Notes: generated by a model not told the origin, from the sequence alone. Numbered from the stretch's first letter, positions 17,465 through 26,507 are shown. The stretch is 64,000 nucleotides of DNA from Pseudomonas sp. Leaf48 (GCF_001421885.1 NZ_LMLH01000012.1:333905-397904), one strand, 5' to 3'. Made by a program: numbers and translations.

Positions 17465-18454
17465 TCAGGCTACCTCACACAGGGCCGTCGGATCGATCGA
17501 AAGCGCCAGGCGCTGACCATCGGGGTGCAGGTCGGACGCCGAGCGGTTCAGCACGTCCACCACCAGCTCAACACCCCGGGCCTCGATCCGGTAGCGGATC
17601 ACGTTGCCCAGCAGCGTATGGCTACGCACTTGCGCATCAAGTTCGCCGTTCAGACTGAGTTCGATGGCCTCCGGGCGAATGGCAATGCGATGGCTGATCG
17701 GGCGCTGCAACAGCTTCGAAGCGCTCTCGGCTTCCAGCAGGTTGTAATTGCCGATGAAACCGGCGGCAAAAACATCGACCGGTGCGGTGTAGAGGGTTTC
17801 GGCGTCGCCGCTTTGTACGATCTTTCCCTGATTCATCAGGAAAATCCGGTCAGACATGGTCAGGGCTTCTTCCTGATCGTGTGTGACGAAGATCGTGGTC
17901 AAGCCCAACTCGCGTTGGATCTGCCTGATCTGTTCGCGCAGGTGCTTGCGAATCCGTGCGTCCAGGGCCGACAGGGGTTCATCCAGCAACAACAGGCGTG
18001 GCCGGGTGACGAGGGAGCGGGCAAGTGCCACACGCTGGCATTGGCCGCCGGACAGTTGATGCGGGTAACGCGCGGCGAAATCCTGCAGCTCCACCAGCTT
18101 CAGCACTTCGGCGACGCGCTTGTGGCTATCGTCGGCGTTGACCTTTTGCATGCGCAAGCCGAAGGCGACGTTCTGTTCCACCGTCATGTTGGGGAACAGC
18201 GCATAACTCTGGAACACCATGCCGATTCCACGCTTCTGCGGACTCAATGGCACGATATCCACACCATCGAGCAGGATCTTTCCGCCATCCACCGAGGTCA
18301 GGCCGGCAATGCAGCGCAGCAGGGTCGATTTGCCGCAACCGGACGGGCCGAGCAGGGTGACGAATTCACCCTTGTTTATTTCGCAGTTGATGTCGCTGAA
18401 CACCGTGGTGCCGGCGTAATTCTTTTGCAGATGTTGGACGCTGACATAGCTCAT
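17465..18454 (-). CDS. ABC transporter ATP-binding protein
   Basis: A 329-residue ATPase of the polyamine/iron/2-aminoethylphosphonate importer type. Walker A GPSGCGKST is at 36-44, LSGGQ at 134-138 and Walker B LLLLDEP at 154-160, with a C-terminal regulatory TOBE-like domain (~240-329). It energises the two permeases encoded upstream; its ATG overlaps the permease stop by four bases. Substrate assignment rests on context: two phosphohydrolase-like enzymes and a PhnF/HutC-like operator suggest an organophosphonate or organophosphate, but this is inference. Confidence 0.92.
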   Translation of the reverse strand: MSYVSVQHLQKNYAGTTVFSDINCEINKGEFVTLLGPSGCGKSTLLRCIAGLTSVDGGKILLDGVDIVPLSPQKRGIGMVFQSYALFPNMTVEQNVAFGLRMQKVNADDSHKRVAEVLKLVELQDFAARYPHQLSGGQCQRVALARSLVTRPRLLLLDEPLSALDARIRKHLREQIRQIQRELGLTTIFVTHDQEEALTMSDRIFLMNQGKIVQSGDAETLYTAPVDVFAAGFIGNYNLLEAESASKLLQRPISHRIAIRPEAIELSLNGELDAQVRSHTLLGNVIRYRIEARGVELVVDVLNRSASDLHPDGQRLALSIDPTALCEVA

Positions 18455-19251
18455 TCGCTTTTGTCCTTGTTCAAGATATTGGCCGCCCAGGTCAGAACCA
18501 GCACGAAGAAAAAGTAGGAAATCACCAGCGCACTGGTGAAGTGGCCGCTGCTGTTACGCATGTTGTTGAGGTAGACCTGCAGGGTTTCGTAGCGGGTGCC
18601 GACGAGGATGTTGGCGAAGACGAATTCACCGAACAGGAACGAGAACGACAGCAGCAGGGCCACCAGCAGGCCCTTGCGCAGGTTCGGCAACACCACCAGG
18701 AACGCGGCTTGCCAGGTACTGGCGCCGAGTAATTGAGCGGCGTCCATCAGGTCGCGCAGGTTGATCGCTTGCAGGTTATTGGTGATCGCCCGGTACATGA
18801 ATGGCAACGCCACGGTGAAGTAGCAACCGATCAGGATCCACGGCGTGCCGACCATGGCGAACGGCCCCGAACCGTAGAGCTGCAACAGCCCCACCGACGA
18901 CACCACCGGCGGCACGGCGAAGGGCAGCAGGATCAGGATGTTCATCAGCGCATCGAGCTTGGGGAAGTGGTAGTGCACGACGAACAACAGCGGCAGGATC
19001 AGCACCACCGACAGGATCAGCGAACCGACGCAAACCAGCAGCGATTGCCCGAAAGCATGCAGAAAACGCGGGTCGCTCCACAGCTGGATGTACCACTTGA
19101 GGGTGAATCCGCTGGGCAGAATGGTTGCCGACCAACTGCTGGCGATCGAGTACACCAGCGTGCCGAGCAACGGCAGCAGCAATATGGCAAACAGCAGGTA
19201 CACCACAACCCGGTGATAGACACCGGCGGGCCCCAGTTCAGCGCGAGACAT
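18451..19251 (-). CDS. ABC transporter permease, second subunit
   Basis: A 266-residue inner-membrane permease with six hydrophobic segments. An EAA-like loop lies around DLMDAAQLLGASTWQAAFLVVLP. It overlaps the first permease gene by 14 bases and the ATPase gene by four, the usual tight spacing of a single importer operon. It is of the PotC/ThiP-second-half type. Confidence 0.92.
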   Translation of the reverse strand: MSRAELGPAGVYHRVVVYLLFAILLLPLLGTLVYSIASSWSATILPSGFTLKWYIQLWSDPRFLHAFGQSLLVCVGSLILSVVLILPLLFVVHYHFPKLDALMNILILLPFAVPPVVSSVGLLQLYGSGPFAMVGTPWILIGCYFTVALPFMYRAITNNLQAINLRDLMDAAQLLGASTWQAAFLVVLPNLRKGLLVALLLSFSFLFGEFVFANILVGTRYETLQVYLNNMRNSSGHFTSALVISYFFFVLVLTWAANILNKDKSE

Positions 19252-20074
19252 GGTAACTCCTCTTCAACAGCAACTGATGCACGATGGTCACCAGGGTCAT
19301 CAATGCCACCAGCACCACGGCCAAGGCACTGGCCAGGTTAGGGTCCAGGGAAATGTCCCCCGACACCATCGCTGCGATTCGGATCGGCAGTACGTTGAAA
19401 TTGCCGGTGGTCAGGGCATACACCGTGGCGTAGGCGCCGAGTGCGTTAGCCAGCAGGATCACGAAGGTCCCGAGCAGCGCCGGAGTCAGCACTGGCAAAC
19501 CGATGTGCCGCCAGTATTGCCAGCCGCTCGCGCCGAGCAGCGCGGCGGACTCGCGCCAGTCTTCGCGCAAGGCATCGAAGGCGGGGTAGAGCAGCAGCAC
19601 GCCGAGGGGGATCTGGAAGTAGGTGTAGAGAATGATCAGCCCGGTCTTCGAGTACAGGTTGAAGTCCTGAATGATCCCGGCCTGTTTGAGCATGATGGTG
19701 AAGCTGCCGTTGAAGCCGAGCAGGATGATGAACGCGAAGGCCAGGGGCACGCCAGCGAAGTTGCTGGTCATGTTGGCGAAGGCGTTGACGAAATTGCGCA
19801 GCTTCGAGTCGACCTGGCGCAGAGAATAGGCACCGAGCACCGCGATCAGGATGCCGAATACGCTGGACCAGAAACTGATCTCAAGGCTGTACTGGATCGC
19901 CTGCAGGTAGAACTTCGAACTGAAGATTTTTTTGAAGTTGGCCAGGCCCCAGCCGAACTCTTCCGATTGCAGGCTGTTGATCATGACCCAGGTCAGCGGG
20001 GCGATTTCGAAGACAATGAAGAACAGCGCAAATGGCACCAGGCACAAGGCCGCGAGCCATTTGCCGCGAGTCAT
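19238..20074 (-). CDS. ABC transporter permease, first subunit
   Basis: A 278-residue inner-membrane permease of the PotB type with six segments and an EAA loop near DWRESAALLGASGWQYWRHIGLP. ATG 20074 (MTRGKW) is chosen; a GTG nine codons earlier lies inside the upstream gene. The start is five bases after the stop of the phosphatase-superfamily gene, so they are cotranscribed. Confidence 0.92.
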   Translation of the reverse strand: MTRGKWLAALCLVPFALFFIVFEIAPLTWVMINSLQSEEFGWGLANFKKIFSSKFYLQAIQYSLEISFWSSVFGILIAVLGAYSLRQVDSKLRNFVNAFANMTSNFAGVPLAFAFIILLGFNGSFTIMLKQAGIIQDFNLYSKTGLIILYTYFQIPLGVLLLYPAFDALREDWRESAALLGASGWQYWRHIGLPVLTPALLGTFVILLANALGAYATVYALTTGNFNVLPIRIAAMVSGDISLDPNLASALAVVLVALMTLVTIVHQLLLKRSYHVSR

Positions 20075-20079
20075 GGAAT

Positions 20080-20886
20080 TCACTTCAGAAGCTCCCGGCA
20101 CACCGGTTTGTCGTGAGGCACGCCCAGCAGTTCGCAGACCGTGCCGCAGATGTCAGTTTGTGCGGGCGCGGCGCCCGAATCGAAGCTGAATGCGTCGCCG
20201 AGGACGAACAGCGGCACTTCGCGTTCCTCCTTGAGCAGCCCGTTGTGGGAGCGGTCGTTGTTCATGCCGTGGTCGGCGGTCACCAGCACCTGATAACCGG
20301 CGTCGAGCCAGCCTTGCAGGTAGTCGGCCAGGATGATGTCGGCCGTGCGCGCGCTGTTGCGGTATTGCGGGGTGTCGAGGCCATGCTTGTGCCCGGCATC
20401 GTCGATGTTCATCGGGTGGATCAGCAGAAAGTCCGGTGCGTGGCGCAGGCGCAGGTTTTCGGCGTCGGCGAACAGGTGCGAATCCGGGTAATGATCGCTC
20501 CAGTAGAAATGGCCGTGCTGGATCGGCAGTTGCGGGTTGTCGGTGTGACGATCCCGGGCGGGTACGAATGGCGATTGGTTGTACAGCTCGCTGACCCAGT
20601 GGTAGGCCGCCGCCGCAGTCTTCAACCCGGCATCCGTGGCGTAATGGTAAATGCTGCGCTGGTTGGACAGGCGCGAGACGTTGTTGTGGACGATGCCGCT
20701 GTCGATCGGTGGGACACCGGTGAGGATGCATTCGTAAAGAGGGCGGGACAGGGCCGGCAACGCACACTCCAGCTTGTAGAGTGCCGCGCGTCCTGCGCCG
20801 ACGTAAGCCTGCAGGTGCCCCATGGCGTGGCGGGCGACCTCGTAGTTGAGGCCGTCGAGCACGACCAGGATGACGTTGTGTTTCAT
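20080..20886 (-). CDS. Alkaline-phosphatase-superfamily phosphohydrolase
   Basis: A 268-residue enzyme of the nucleotide pyrophosphatase/phosphodiesterase type. It has the metal-binding VVLDGLNYE start, a likely nucleophile region PALSRPLYECILTG, and metal ligands in HPMNIDDAGHKHG and TADHGMNND. It has no signal peptide, so it probably acts inside the cell on an imported phospho-compound; phosphonoacetate hydrolase belongs to the same superfamily. ATG 20886 has GGAGG nine bases before it. It sits between the binding-protein gene and the permeases, unusual for a simple ABC operon and therefore informative. Confidence 0.88.
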   Translation of the reverse strand: MKHNVILVVLDGLNYEVARHAMGHLQAYVGAGRAALYKLECALPALSRPLYECILTGVPPIDSGIVHNNVSRLSNQRSIYHYATDAGLKTAAAAYHWVSELYNQSPFVPARDRHTDNPQLPIQHGHFYWSDHYPDSHLFADAENLRLRHAPDFLLIHPMNIDDAGHKHGLDTPQYRNSARTADIILADYLQGWLDAGYQVLVTADHGMNNDRSHNGLLKEEREVPLFVLGDAFSFDSGAAPAQTDICGTVCELLGVPHDKPVCRELLK

Positions 20887-20933
20887 AGGGCGGACCTCCG
20901 CGAGCAGATATTTCAAATACGCAGCCACTCCCC

Positions 20934-21022
20934 TGTGGGAGCGGGCTTGCTCGCGAAGGTGTGTGTCAGTCAACACAAGTGTTGAATCTCAGTCCGCCTT
21001 CGCGAGCAAGCCCGCTCCCACA
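20934..21022. repeat. REP doublet between two genes of the ABC operon
   Basis: TGTGGGAGCGGGCTTGCTCG and its inverse lie between the binding-protein gene and the next gene. A stable hairpin there could protect the upstream mRNA and raise binding-protein levels over membrane components. Confidence 0.9.
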
Positions 21023-21062
21023 TTGGTTCTCCATAGGATCACCAAGGTGGGGGTCTACCGGG

Positions 21063-22127
21063 TTATTGCATATTGATAATGACTTCTTCCTGCCACTTCT
21101 GAGGCAGTGCCTTGGAGGTCTTTTCCCACGCGTCCGCGTCCTTGATCGGCGTCACGTTTTTGTACTGCTCGTTTGGCAGCAGCTTTGACTTCACCTCGTC
21201 CGGCAGTTTGATGTGCTCGGCACGGATTGGACGGGCGTTGCCTTTGGCCAGGTTGATCTGGCCGGCGTCGCTGAAGATGTATTCGCGGGTCAGCTTGGCG
21301 GCGTTCGGGTTTTTCGCGTACTTGTTGATGATGGTGGTGTAACCGGAAATCACCGAGCCGTCAGACGGGATCAGCACCACGTAGTCATCCGGGTTGGCCA
21401 TCTTGGCCTTGTAGCTCAAACCGTTGAAGTCCCAGACCACGCCGACTTCGATTTCACCTTTTTCCATGGTGGCAATCGTCGGGTTGGCCATCGACAGGCG
21501 GCCTTGCTTGGCAATGTCGGCGAACAACAGCAGGGCAGGCTGCAGGTTTTTCTCGTCGCCACCGTTGGCCAGTGCCGCTGCCAGTACACCATTGGCAGCT
21601 TGGGCGGCAGTGCTCACGTCGCCGATGGAGACCTTGTATTTGCCGGTCTTGAGGTCGGCCCATTTGGTCGGTGCTTCGGAGCCATGCAGCAGCTTCTTGT
21701 TGATGATGAACGCGATGGAACCGGTGTAGGCCAGTGCCCAGTTGCCGTCCTTGTCCTTGGCCCACTCCGGTACCTGATCCCAGGTCGAAGGTTTGTAAGG
21801 CTGGACCACCCCTTGCTTGACCGCGATCGGGCCGAACGCTGCACCGACGTCGCCGATGTCGGCGCTGGCGTTGTCTTTTTCCGCGGCGAACTTGGCGATC
21901 TCCTGGGCCGAGCTCATGTCGGTGTCGATGTGCTTGAGGCCGTATTTGTCGCTCAGGTCTTTCCAGGTACCGGCCCAGTTGGCCCAGTCATTGGGCATGC
22001 CGACGCTGTTGACGGCGCCTTCCGCTTTCGCAGCGGCTTCCAGGGTTTTCAGATCATCGGCCGCCATGGCGGCGGTGCACATTGCAATGGTCGAGCCTAA
22101 CAGTGATGCCAGGAGAAACTGTTTCAT
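21063..22127 (-). CDS. ABC transporter periplasmic substrate-binding protein
   Basis: A 354-residue secreted protein with signal peptide MKQFLLASLL...AAMA cut after Ala22. It belongs to family-1/FbpA-like binding proteins (GMPNDWANW, DIGDVGAAFG, GEIEVGVVWDFNG). It captures the substrate for the downstream permeases. It is the first gene of the operon, and a predicted operator lies 47 bases upstream of the start. Similar proteins in Pseudomonas have been linked to 2-aminoethylphosphonate uptake; I recall this but cannot verify it here. Confidence 0.9.
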   Translation of the reverse strand: MKQFLLASLLGSTIAMCTAAMAADDLKTLEAAAKAEGAVNSVGMPNDWANWAGTWKDLSDKYGLKHIDTDMSSAQEIAKFAAEKDNASADIGDVGAAFGPIAVKQGVVQPYKPSTWDQVPEWAKDKDGNWALAYTGSIAFIINKKLLHGSEAPTKWADLKTGKYKVSIGDVSTAAQAANGVLAAALANGGDEKNLQPALLLFADIAKQGRLSMANPTIATMEKGEIEVGVVWDFNGLSYKAKMANPDDYVVLIPSDGSVISGYTTIINKYAKNPNAAKLTREYIFSDAGQINLAKGNARPIRAEHIKLPDEVKSKLLPNEQYKNVTPIKDADAWEKTSKALPQKWQEEVIINMQ

Positions 22128-22173
22128 TCCAAAGCTCCTTGGTTCGTGATCAACGCTGCGATTGCGGTTATGT

Positions 22174-22185
22174 TGGTCTAGGTCA
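22174..22185. promoter_or_regulatory. Predicted GntR/HutC operator, ABC operon side
   Basis: TGGTCTAGGTCA matches the GntR/HutC-type consensus TGGTNTAGACCA in 10 of 12 positions. It lies 47 bases before the binding-protein start codon and shares TGGTCTAG with the site before the regulator gene. Confidence 0.75.
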
Positions 22186-22452
22186 GCAATACCCGAGCCA
22201 ATTTAAGGATGCTGGATGACACTTTGATGTCGCTCGTCGCCCTGCAAGGCTTTTCGCTGCTCGATATTACTGGGGGCCTGCTAAGCGTAGACCATGGCCA
22301 AAGCCCCGCCGGCAGCTGACTTGGCCGACGTATTGCACGGTCGAATGCGACCGCTGGGCGGCTTTGTCATCTATCGGTCATCTGGAGTGCCTACGCTGAC
22401 ACACCACTGAAAAGGAGCCCGTTTACCGTGCGCTTCTGCCCCGAAACAGAGC

Positions 22453-22464
22453 TGGTCTAGTCCA
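22453..22464. promoter_or_regulatory. Predicted GntR/HutC operator, regulator side
   Basis: TGGTCTAGTCCA lies 15 bases before the GntR gene start and is extended by flanking bases to CTGG-TCTAGT-CCAG. This suggests autoregulation. The 350-base divergent spacer holds no gene. Confidence 0.78.
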
Positions 22465-22478
22465 GATAGGTAACCTTG

Positions 22479-23192
22479 ATGCGCGATGAGGCAACCAAGG
22501 CGGTGACAGCCATTGGCCAGGTTCTCCAGGAACAGCTCGACCACGGACTGCTGGCCCCGGGCAGCAAGTTGCCGGCCGAGCGCAAGCTCAGTGAGTTGTT
22601 CGGCACTACGCGCATCACTGTGCGTGAGGCGTTGTTGCAGTTGGAGTCTCAAGGCCAGATTTATCGCGAGGAACGCCGGGGCTGGTTCGTATCGCCACCG
22701 CGCCTGGCTTACAACCTGATGCAGCGCAGCCATTTTCACGCGATGGTCAGCGCCCAAGGGCGGGAGCCGTCCACCGAAATGATTTCGGCGCGCTTGCAGC
22801 CGGCCTCGGCGGCGGTCTGTGCCTGGCTGCAATTGCCGGCACTGTCGAGGGTGATCCAGATTTGCCGTGCGCGGCGGATCGACGGGCGGCTTGTGCTGTA
22901 CGTGGAGCACTATCTGAATCCGCAATACTTTCCGGGGATTCTCGAGTTCGATTTGAATCAGTCGATCACCGAGTTATATGCGCGGCATTACGATTTGCAC
23001 TATGGCCGGGTGCGTTTCGAGATAGTGCCGACGGCATTGTCGATGGATGCGGCGGCGGCGTTGCGGGTGTCGACAGGAAGTCCGGGGTTGCGGATTGCAC
23101 GGCTCAATTATGATCAGCATGAGCGGTTGATTGATTGTGATCTGGAGTTTTGGCGACATGATGCGATTCATGTTGGGGTTGATGTGATGTAA
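22479..23192 (+). CDS. GntR-family regulator with UTRA domain (HutC/PhnF subfamily)
   Basis: A 237-residue DNA-binding protein. An N-terminal winged helix-turn-helix (~5-70, with KLPAERKLSELFGTTRITVREAL) is followed by a UTRA ligand-binding domain (~85-235). ATG 22479 follows a TTG codon that could also initiate. It is divergent from the ABC operon, and both upstream regions carry a TGGTCTAG operator. It probably represses the importer until an effector, perhaps a phosphonate or phosphate ester, binds. The ligand is unknown. Confidence 0.92.
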   Translation: MRDEATKAVTAIGQVLQEQLDHGLLAPGSKLPAERKLSELFGTTRITVREALLQLESQGQIYREERRGWFVSPPRLAYNLMQRSHFHAMVSAQGREPSTEMISARLQPASAAVCAWLQLPALSRVIQICRARRIDGRLVLYVEHYLNPQYFPGILEFDLNQSITELYARHYDLHYGRVRFEIVPTALSMDAAAALRVSTGSPGLRIARLNYDQHERLIDCDLEFWRHDAIHVGVDVM

Positions 23193-23344
23193 GTTAGGTT
23201 TTACCAGTATCCGAGTGGCTGTTTATATATTTGTTTTTTTGAAATAATCAGTAAGTGCTTTCAGGTATTTTGTTGGGTTAAGTTTGTTTAGGCTGACTGC
23301 GAGTCAATGGTTGGCTTTTAATAACTTTATTCGCAGGTATTTTT

Positions 23345-23884
23345 ATGTCTGATTATGCAGAACAATCTCAGCCGGATTTCAAAGGCGTTTTTAAATCGTT
23401 CGGCCATTCGGTTGCAGTGATTAACAAGAGCAGGGTTGGCGCTCTGCGTCGAAGTGCTGAGCCGACTGTTTTTCATTTCCGAAACTTTATAAATCAATTT
23501 GTGATTACGGTGGGTAATAATGATAGTGAAGAGTTTGTCGGAATAAATCGCGAAGGGTATCTTTGCATTAGTACTGAAGTGACGCTGTTCACTCTCGTTG
23601 ATCTCGATGGGCGGCCGCTATCGAAAGATCAATCTGCAGGTGAAAAAGTTGTGCACTTAGTCGCTGCCGGTAATTCGCCGGTCATATTGTATGATGGCGC
23701 TGACGGATTTGATGATCTTGATAATATTTATAACTTCCTGATCGCCGGGCGAAAGCTCAGAGAACAATCAGAAGAGAAAGGCGTGTTTTATATTGTTCCA
23801 ACGGGAGAGGGAACGTGGGAGGATCACCCGGCTGACGAGCCATATACAGCCAAGCCAACTCCCCTTGTGTTATCTATCCTCTAA
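23345..23884 (+). CDS. Unrecognised AT-rich orphan protein
   Basis: A 179-residue acidic protein that I cannot place in a family. It has no signal peptide or membrane segment. Residues ~35-60 and ~65-110 are rich in alternating beta pattern (FVITVGNNDSEEFVGINREG), and the C-terminus has TGEGTWEDHPADEPYTAKP. Codon use is visibly richer in A/T than neighbours (many AAT, GAT, TTT), as is the 150-base leader, which suggests horizontal acquisition. GCAGGTA precedes ATG 23345. A bidirectional terminator follows. It is a lone gene, so context gives no function. Confidence 0.75.
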   Translation: MSDYAEQSQPDFKGVFKSFGHSVAVINKSRVGALRRSAEPTVFHFRNFINQFVITVGNNDSEEFVGINREGYLCISTEVTLFTLVDLDGRPLSKDQSAGEKVVHLVAAGNSPVILYDGADGFDDLDNIYNFLIAGRKLREQSEEKGVFYIVPTGEGTWEDHPADEPYTAKPTPLVLSIL

Positions 23885-23938
23885 TTTGGTGTTTTCCTGA
23901 TCGTAGTGCGGTTGATCGGGAGCCAGCGGTTAGTGAAG

Positions 23939-23966
23939 AAAGCAGCGCGAATATTCGCGCTGCTTT
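23939..23966. terminator. Bidirectional terminator
   Basis: AAAGCAGCGCGAATATTCGC continues into a 13-base inverse arm ending TTTT. It serves the orphan gene on the plus strand and the MscS gene on the minus strand. Confidence 0.9.
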
Positions 23967-23976
23967 TCGTTTGAAG

Positions 23977-26130
23977 TTACTTATTCATCTGGTTATCTGT
24001 TGCCACCATTTGAATGCTCATCCTCGGCGTCGCCAGATCCAGTCCGGCCTCATCCAGATGGCGTTTGAGCGACAGGTTGAACGCACGAGACACTTCCCAC
24101 TGCTTGATCGGCGCGGTCTTGAACCGGGCGCGCAGGATCGCGTTGCCGGCCTCGAAACTTTCCACCCCCTGAATTTCCAGTGGCGACCAGATATTGCGGC
24201 GCTGCAGGGGATCGGTGCGCATTTTCTGGCCGACGTCGCGCATCAGTTTGATCGCGTTGTCGATGTCCATATTGGCCGGCACCGCCACCCGGAAGATCGC
24301 GTAGCCGAATTCACGGGAGTAGTTTTTGATGCTTTTGATCTCGCTGAACGGGATGGTGTGGACGATGCCGTCGATGTCCCGCAGGCGCACGGTGCGGATG
24401 GTCAGGCCTTCGACTGTGCCAAGGTGGCCGCCGACGTCGACATAATCGTCGATGGCCAGGGAATCTTCGATGATGATGAACAGCCCGGTGATCAGGTCGG
24501 CCACCAGCGACTGCGCGCCAAAACCGATGGCCAGGCCGATGACGCCGGCACCGGCCAGCAGCGGTGTGACGTTCATGCCCATGTTCGCCAGGGCGACGAT
24601 CAGCGCAATGATGAAAATCGCCACGAACAGTACGTTGCGGATCAGCGGCATCATGGTCTGTGCGCGGGCGTTGGCCAAGCCTTTGCGCGAGCGGGTGAGG
24701 GCAATGTGCACCGCTGTGTCGCTGAGGATCCAGATCAGCCAGGCAAACAGCAGCGTGCCGGCAAGGCTGAGCAGCTTGACGCTGACCTCATGGCCATCGC
24801 CTTCAGTGAAGCGGATCAGCGACAGCCCCCAGACCCGCAGGCCAAGTTCGATGAAGGCCAGCCATACCAGCAGATGGGCGATGGTGTAGAAGAAGTTTTT
24901 CAAGCGCTCCGAATACAAGGCATGGCGCTTGACCCCGCGTTGTGGCTTGAGGGCGTGGCGGCGGACCAGTCCATTGATGACCATGCACAGCACTAGCAGC
25001 ACCGTGCAGATCAATGACTGGCGCAGTGCGGTGCTGGTATCGCCGGCCGAGATGAAGGTGGCGAACAGCGAAACGGCTACCAGCACAAGGGCAGGCACGT
25101 ACCAGTAGGTGCCGAGGATCTCGATGGTGTCGCTCAATGCCCGGCGGGTCAGGCGCCGGGACAGTGGCTGATTGCGAATCAGGTGGGCAATCGGGCGGCG
25201 GAAACGCAAGATGAACAGCCCCGTGGACAAGGCTGCCAGGACGTTGGTGGCGGTTGCAGCGGTGTGGGCCAGATGAACGCCGAGGCTGTTGACCAGTCGC
25301 GGATCGTTCAGGGCCTCGCCGAATGCGGCGAAGCTACCGATCAGCCACAACGGGCGAAAGGCCTGATGGCGCAGGATGTACAGCGCGCGATGGCGGTGCG
25401 GGCCGTCGAGCAGGGAGAAGGCGATCACACAGATGGCCGAGAAGCAGGTGCCGACGACCAGCGCATAGGCCAACACCATCGCCAGGCTCTTGCCCAGGGA
25501 TGAGGGCAAGGCGTAGCTCATGTAGACCGTGATGACCAGGGCAACCAGCCATGGCCCGAGTTTACGCAAGGCGAAGCGCAGCATGTCCACTGCCCTGGGG
25601 TGCTGCGGCAGTTCTTCGGTCAGGCCGAAGCGCATGCGCACTCGATGGCTGATCCAGATCAGCGCGGCGGCCAGCAGGCTCCAGACCATCAGGATCATGG
25701 CGAAGGCAAAGATCATCGGCAGCCATTCATTGGCTGGCAGTGCCAGCGCGGCCAACTCTTGTGCGGCCAGGTCAAACTCGTTGGACCAGCGGGTGAGTGG
25801 GCTGTCAGCGCCGGAAAACTTCTGTTCCAGATTGGTCAGGGTTCCGCCAATCAGGCTCAGCACGCCCTCTTCGGCAGGCGGTTGGGCTTTGTTGGTGACG
25901 TCGCGCAGCTGCTTCAGGTCCGCCAGCAGTTTGCTGCGTTGCTGGTCGTTCTCCAGCGACTTGATTACTTCATCCAGGGATTGTCCCAGGGGTTCTTGCG
26001 CTTCGGGCTGGGCCTTGGTCTGGCTGCCGAGCAGGCCCGGCAGGCCGACCGCCTGTGCAGATGCCAGCGGCACCAGCGTCATGAGGCAGACAAGGAATAA
26101 GTACGGTAGGGCGAACAGACGAACGAACAC
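23977..26130 (-). CDS. MscS-family mechanosensitive channel (YbiO-like)
   Basis: A 717-residue inner-membrane channel. A signal peptide ending PLASA is followed by a periplasmic region with coiled-coil character, about ten hydrophobic segments, and the MscS core with GAGVIGLAIGFGAQSLVADL then FIIIEDSLAIDDYVDVGGH. It releases solutes on hypo-osmotic shock. Its length and layout fit YbiO more than MscK. A small membrane-protein gene lies directly upstream. Confidence 0.93.
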   Translation of the reverse strand: MFVRLFALPYLFLVCLMTLVPLASAQAVGLPGLLGSQTKAQPEAQEPLGQSLDEVIKSLENDQQRSKLLADLKQLRDVTNKAQPPAEEGVLSLIGGTLTNLEQKFSGADSPLTRWSNEFDLAAQELAALALPANEWLPMIFAFAMILMVWSLLAAALIWISHRVRMRFGLTEELPQHPRAVDMLRFALRKLGPWLVALVITVYMSYALPSSLGKSLAMVLAYALVVGTCFSAICVIAFSLLDGPHRHRALYILRHQAFRPLWLIGSFAAFGEALNDPRLVNSLGVHLAHTAATATNVLAALSTGLFILRFRRPIAHLIRNQPLSRRLTRRALSDTIEILGTYWYVPALVLVAVSLFATFISAGDTSTALRQSLICTVLLVLCMVINGLVRRHALKPQRGVKRHALYSERLKNFFYTIAHLLVWLAFIELGLRVWGLSLIRFTEGDGHEVSVKLLSLAGTLLFAWLIWILSDTAVHIALTRSRKGLANARAQTMMPLIRNVLFVAIFIIALIVALANMGMNVTPLLAGAGVIGLAIGFGAQSLVADLITGLFIIIEDSLAIDDYVDVGGHLGTVEGLTIRTVRLRDIDGIVHTIPFSEIKSIKNYSREFGYAIFRVAVPANMDIDNAIKLMRDVGQKMRTDPLQRRNIWSPLEIQGVESFEAGNAILRARFKTAPIKQWEVSRAFNLSLKRHLDEAGLDLATPRMSIQMVATDNQMNK

Positions 26131-26207
26131 TAGGCGGTCAACCTCGCAGGAAGCGGATCGACCGAGTGTACGAGCCCGCCAAAATCAATGCGAGCCAGGG
26201 CGAGGTT

Positions 26208-26384
26208 TTATTCGTTGAGTTTGGCGAGGATCTTGATCACCACGGTGGCAAGAATCGTCAGCATGCCGATCCACATGGCGAACACACCGGCGTTCTTGTC
26301 ACGAAAATTGAAGCCGACGGCCAGCATGAGCATCCCGGCAAGAATGGGGTACAGCATGGCCTGAAAGTTTTGCATCGAAATCAT
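26208..26384 (-). CDS. Small membrane protein, 58 residues
   Basis: A short gene of 58 residues starting MISMQNF and ending AKLNE. Two hydrophobic segments (about residues 10-24 and 34-53) are separated by the polar stretch NFRDKNAG, giving a hairpin topology. ATG 26384 is chosen; AAGG lies ~12 bases upstream, and an internal Met4 is an alternative. It sits 77 bases upstream of the MscS channel gene on the same strand and might be cotranscribed. I do not recognise a family. Confidence 0.7.
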   Translation of the reverse strand: MISMQNFQAMLYPILAGMLMLAVGFNFRDKNAGVFAMWIGMLTILATVVIKILAKLNE

Positions 26385-26418
26385 GGATGACAGCCTTGTC
26401 GCAAAGGGATGTTTTAAT

Positions 26419-26503
26419 TGTAGGAGCTATCGCAGGCTGCGATCTTTTGATCTTTTTTTCCGTGATCAGGATCAAAAGATCGCAACCTGCGGCAGTTCCT
26501 ACA
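26419..26503. repeat. Long inverted repeat of a GTAGGAGCTATCGCAGGCTG type
   Basis: TGTAGGAGCTATCGCAGGCT then GCGATCTTTTGATC faces an imperfect inverse across a short loop. This REP family differs from the GTGGGAG families in the same window. It lies just after apeB. Confidence 0.8.
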
Positions 26504-26507
26504 GGGG

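Noticed and set aside
23345..23884. Toxin or immunity protein for the AT-rich orphan
   Set aside because: No toxin motif, partner gene or secretion signal is visible; only composition is unusual.
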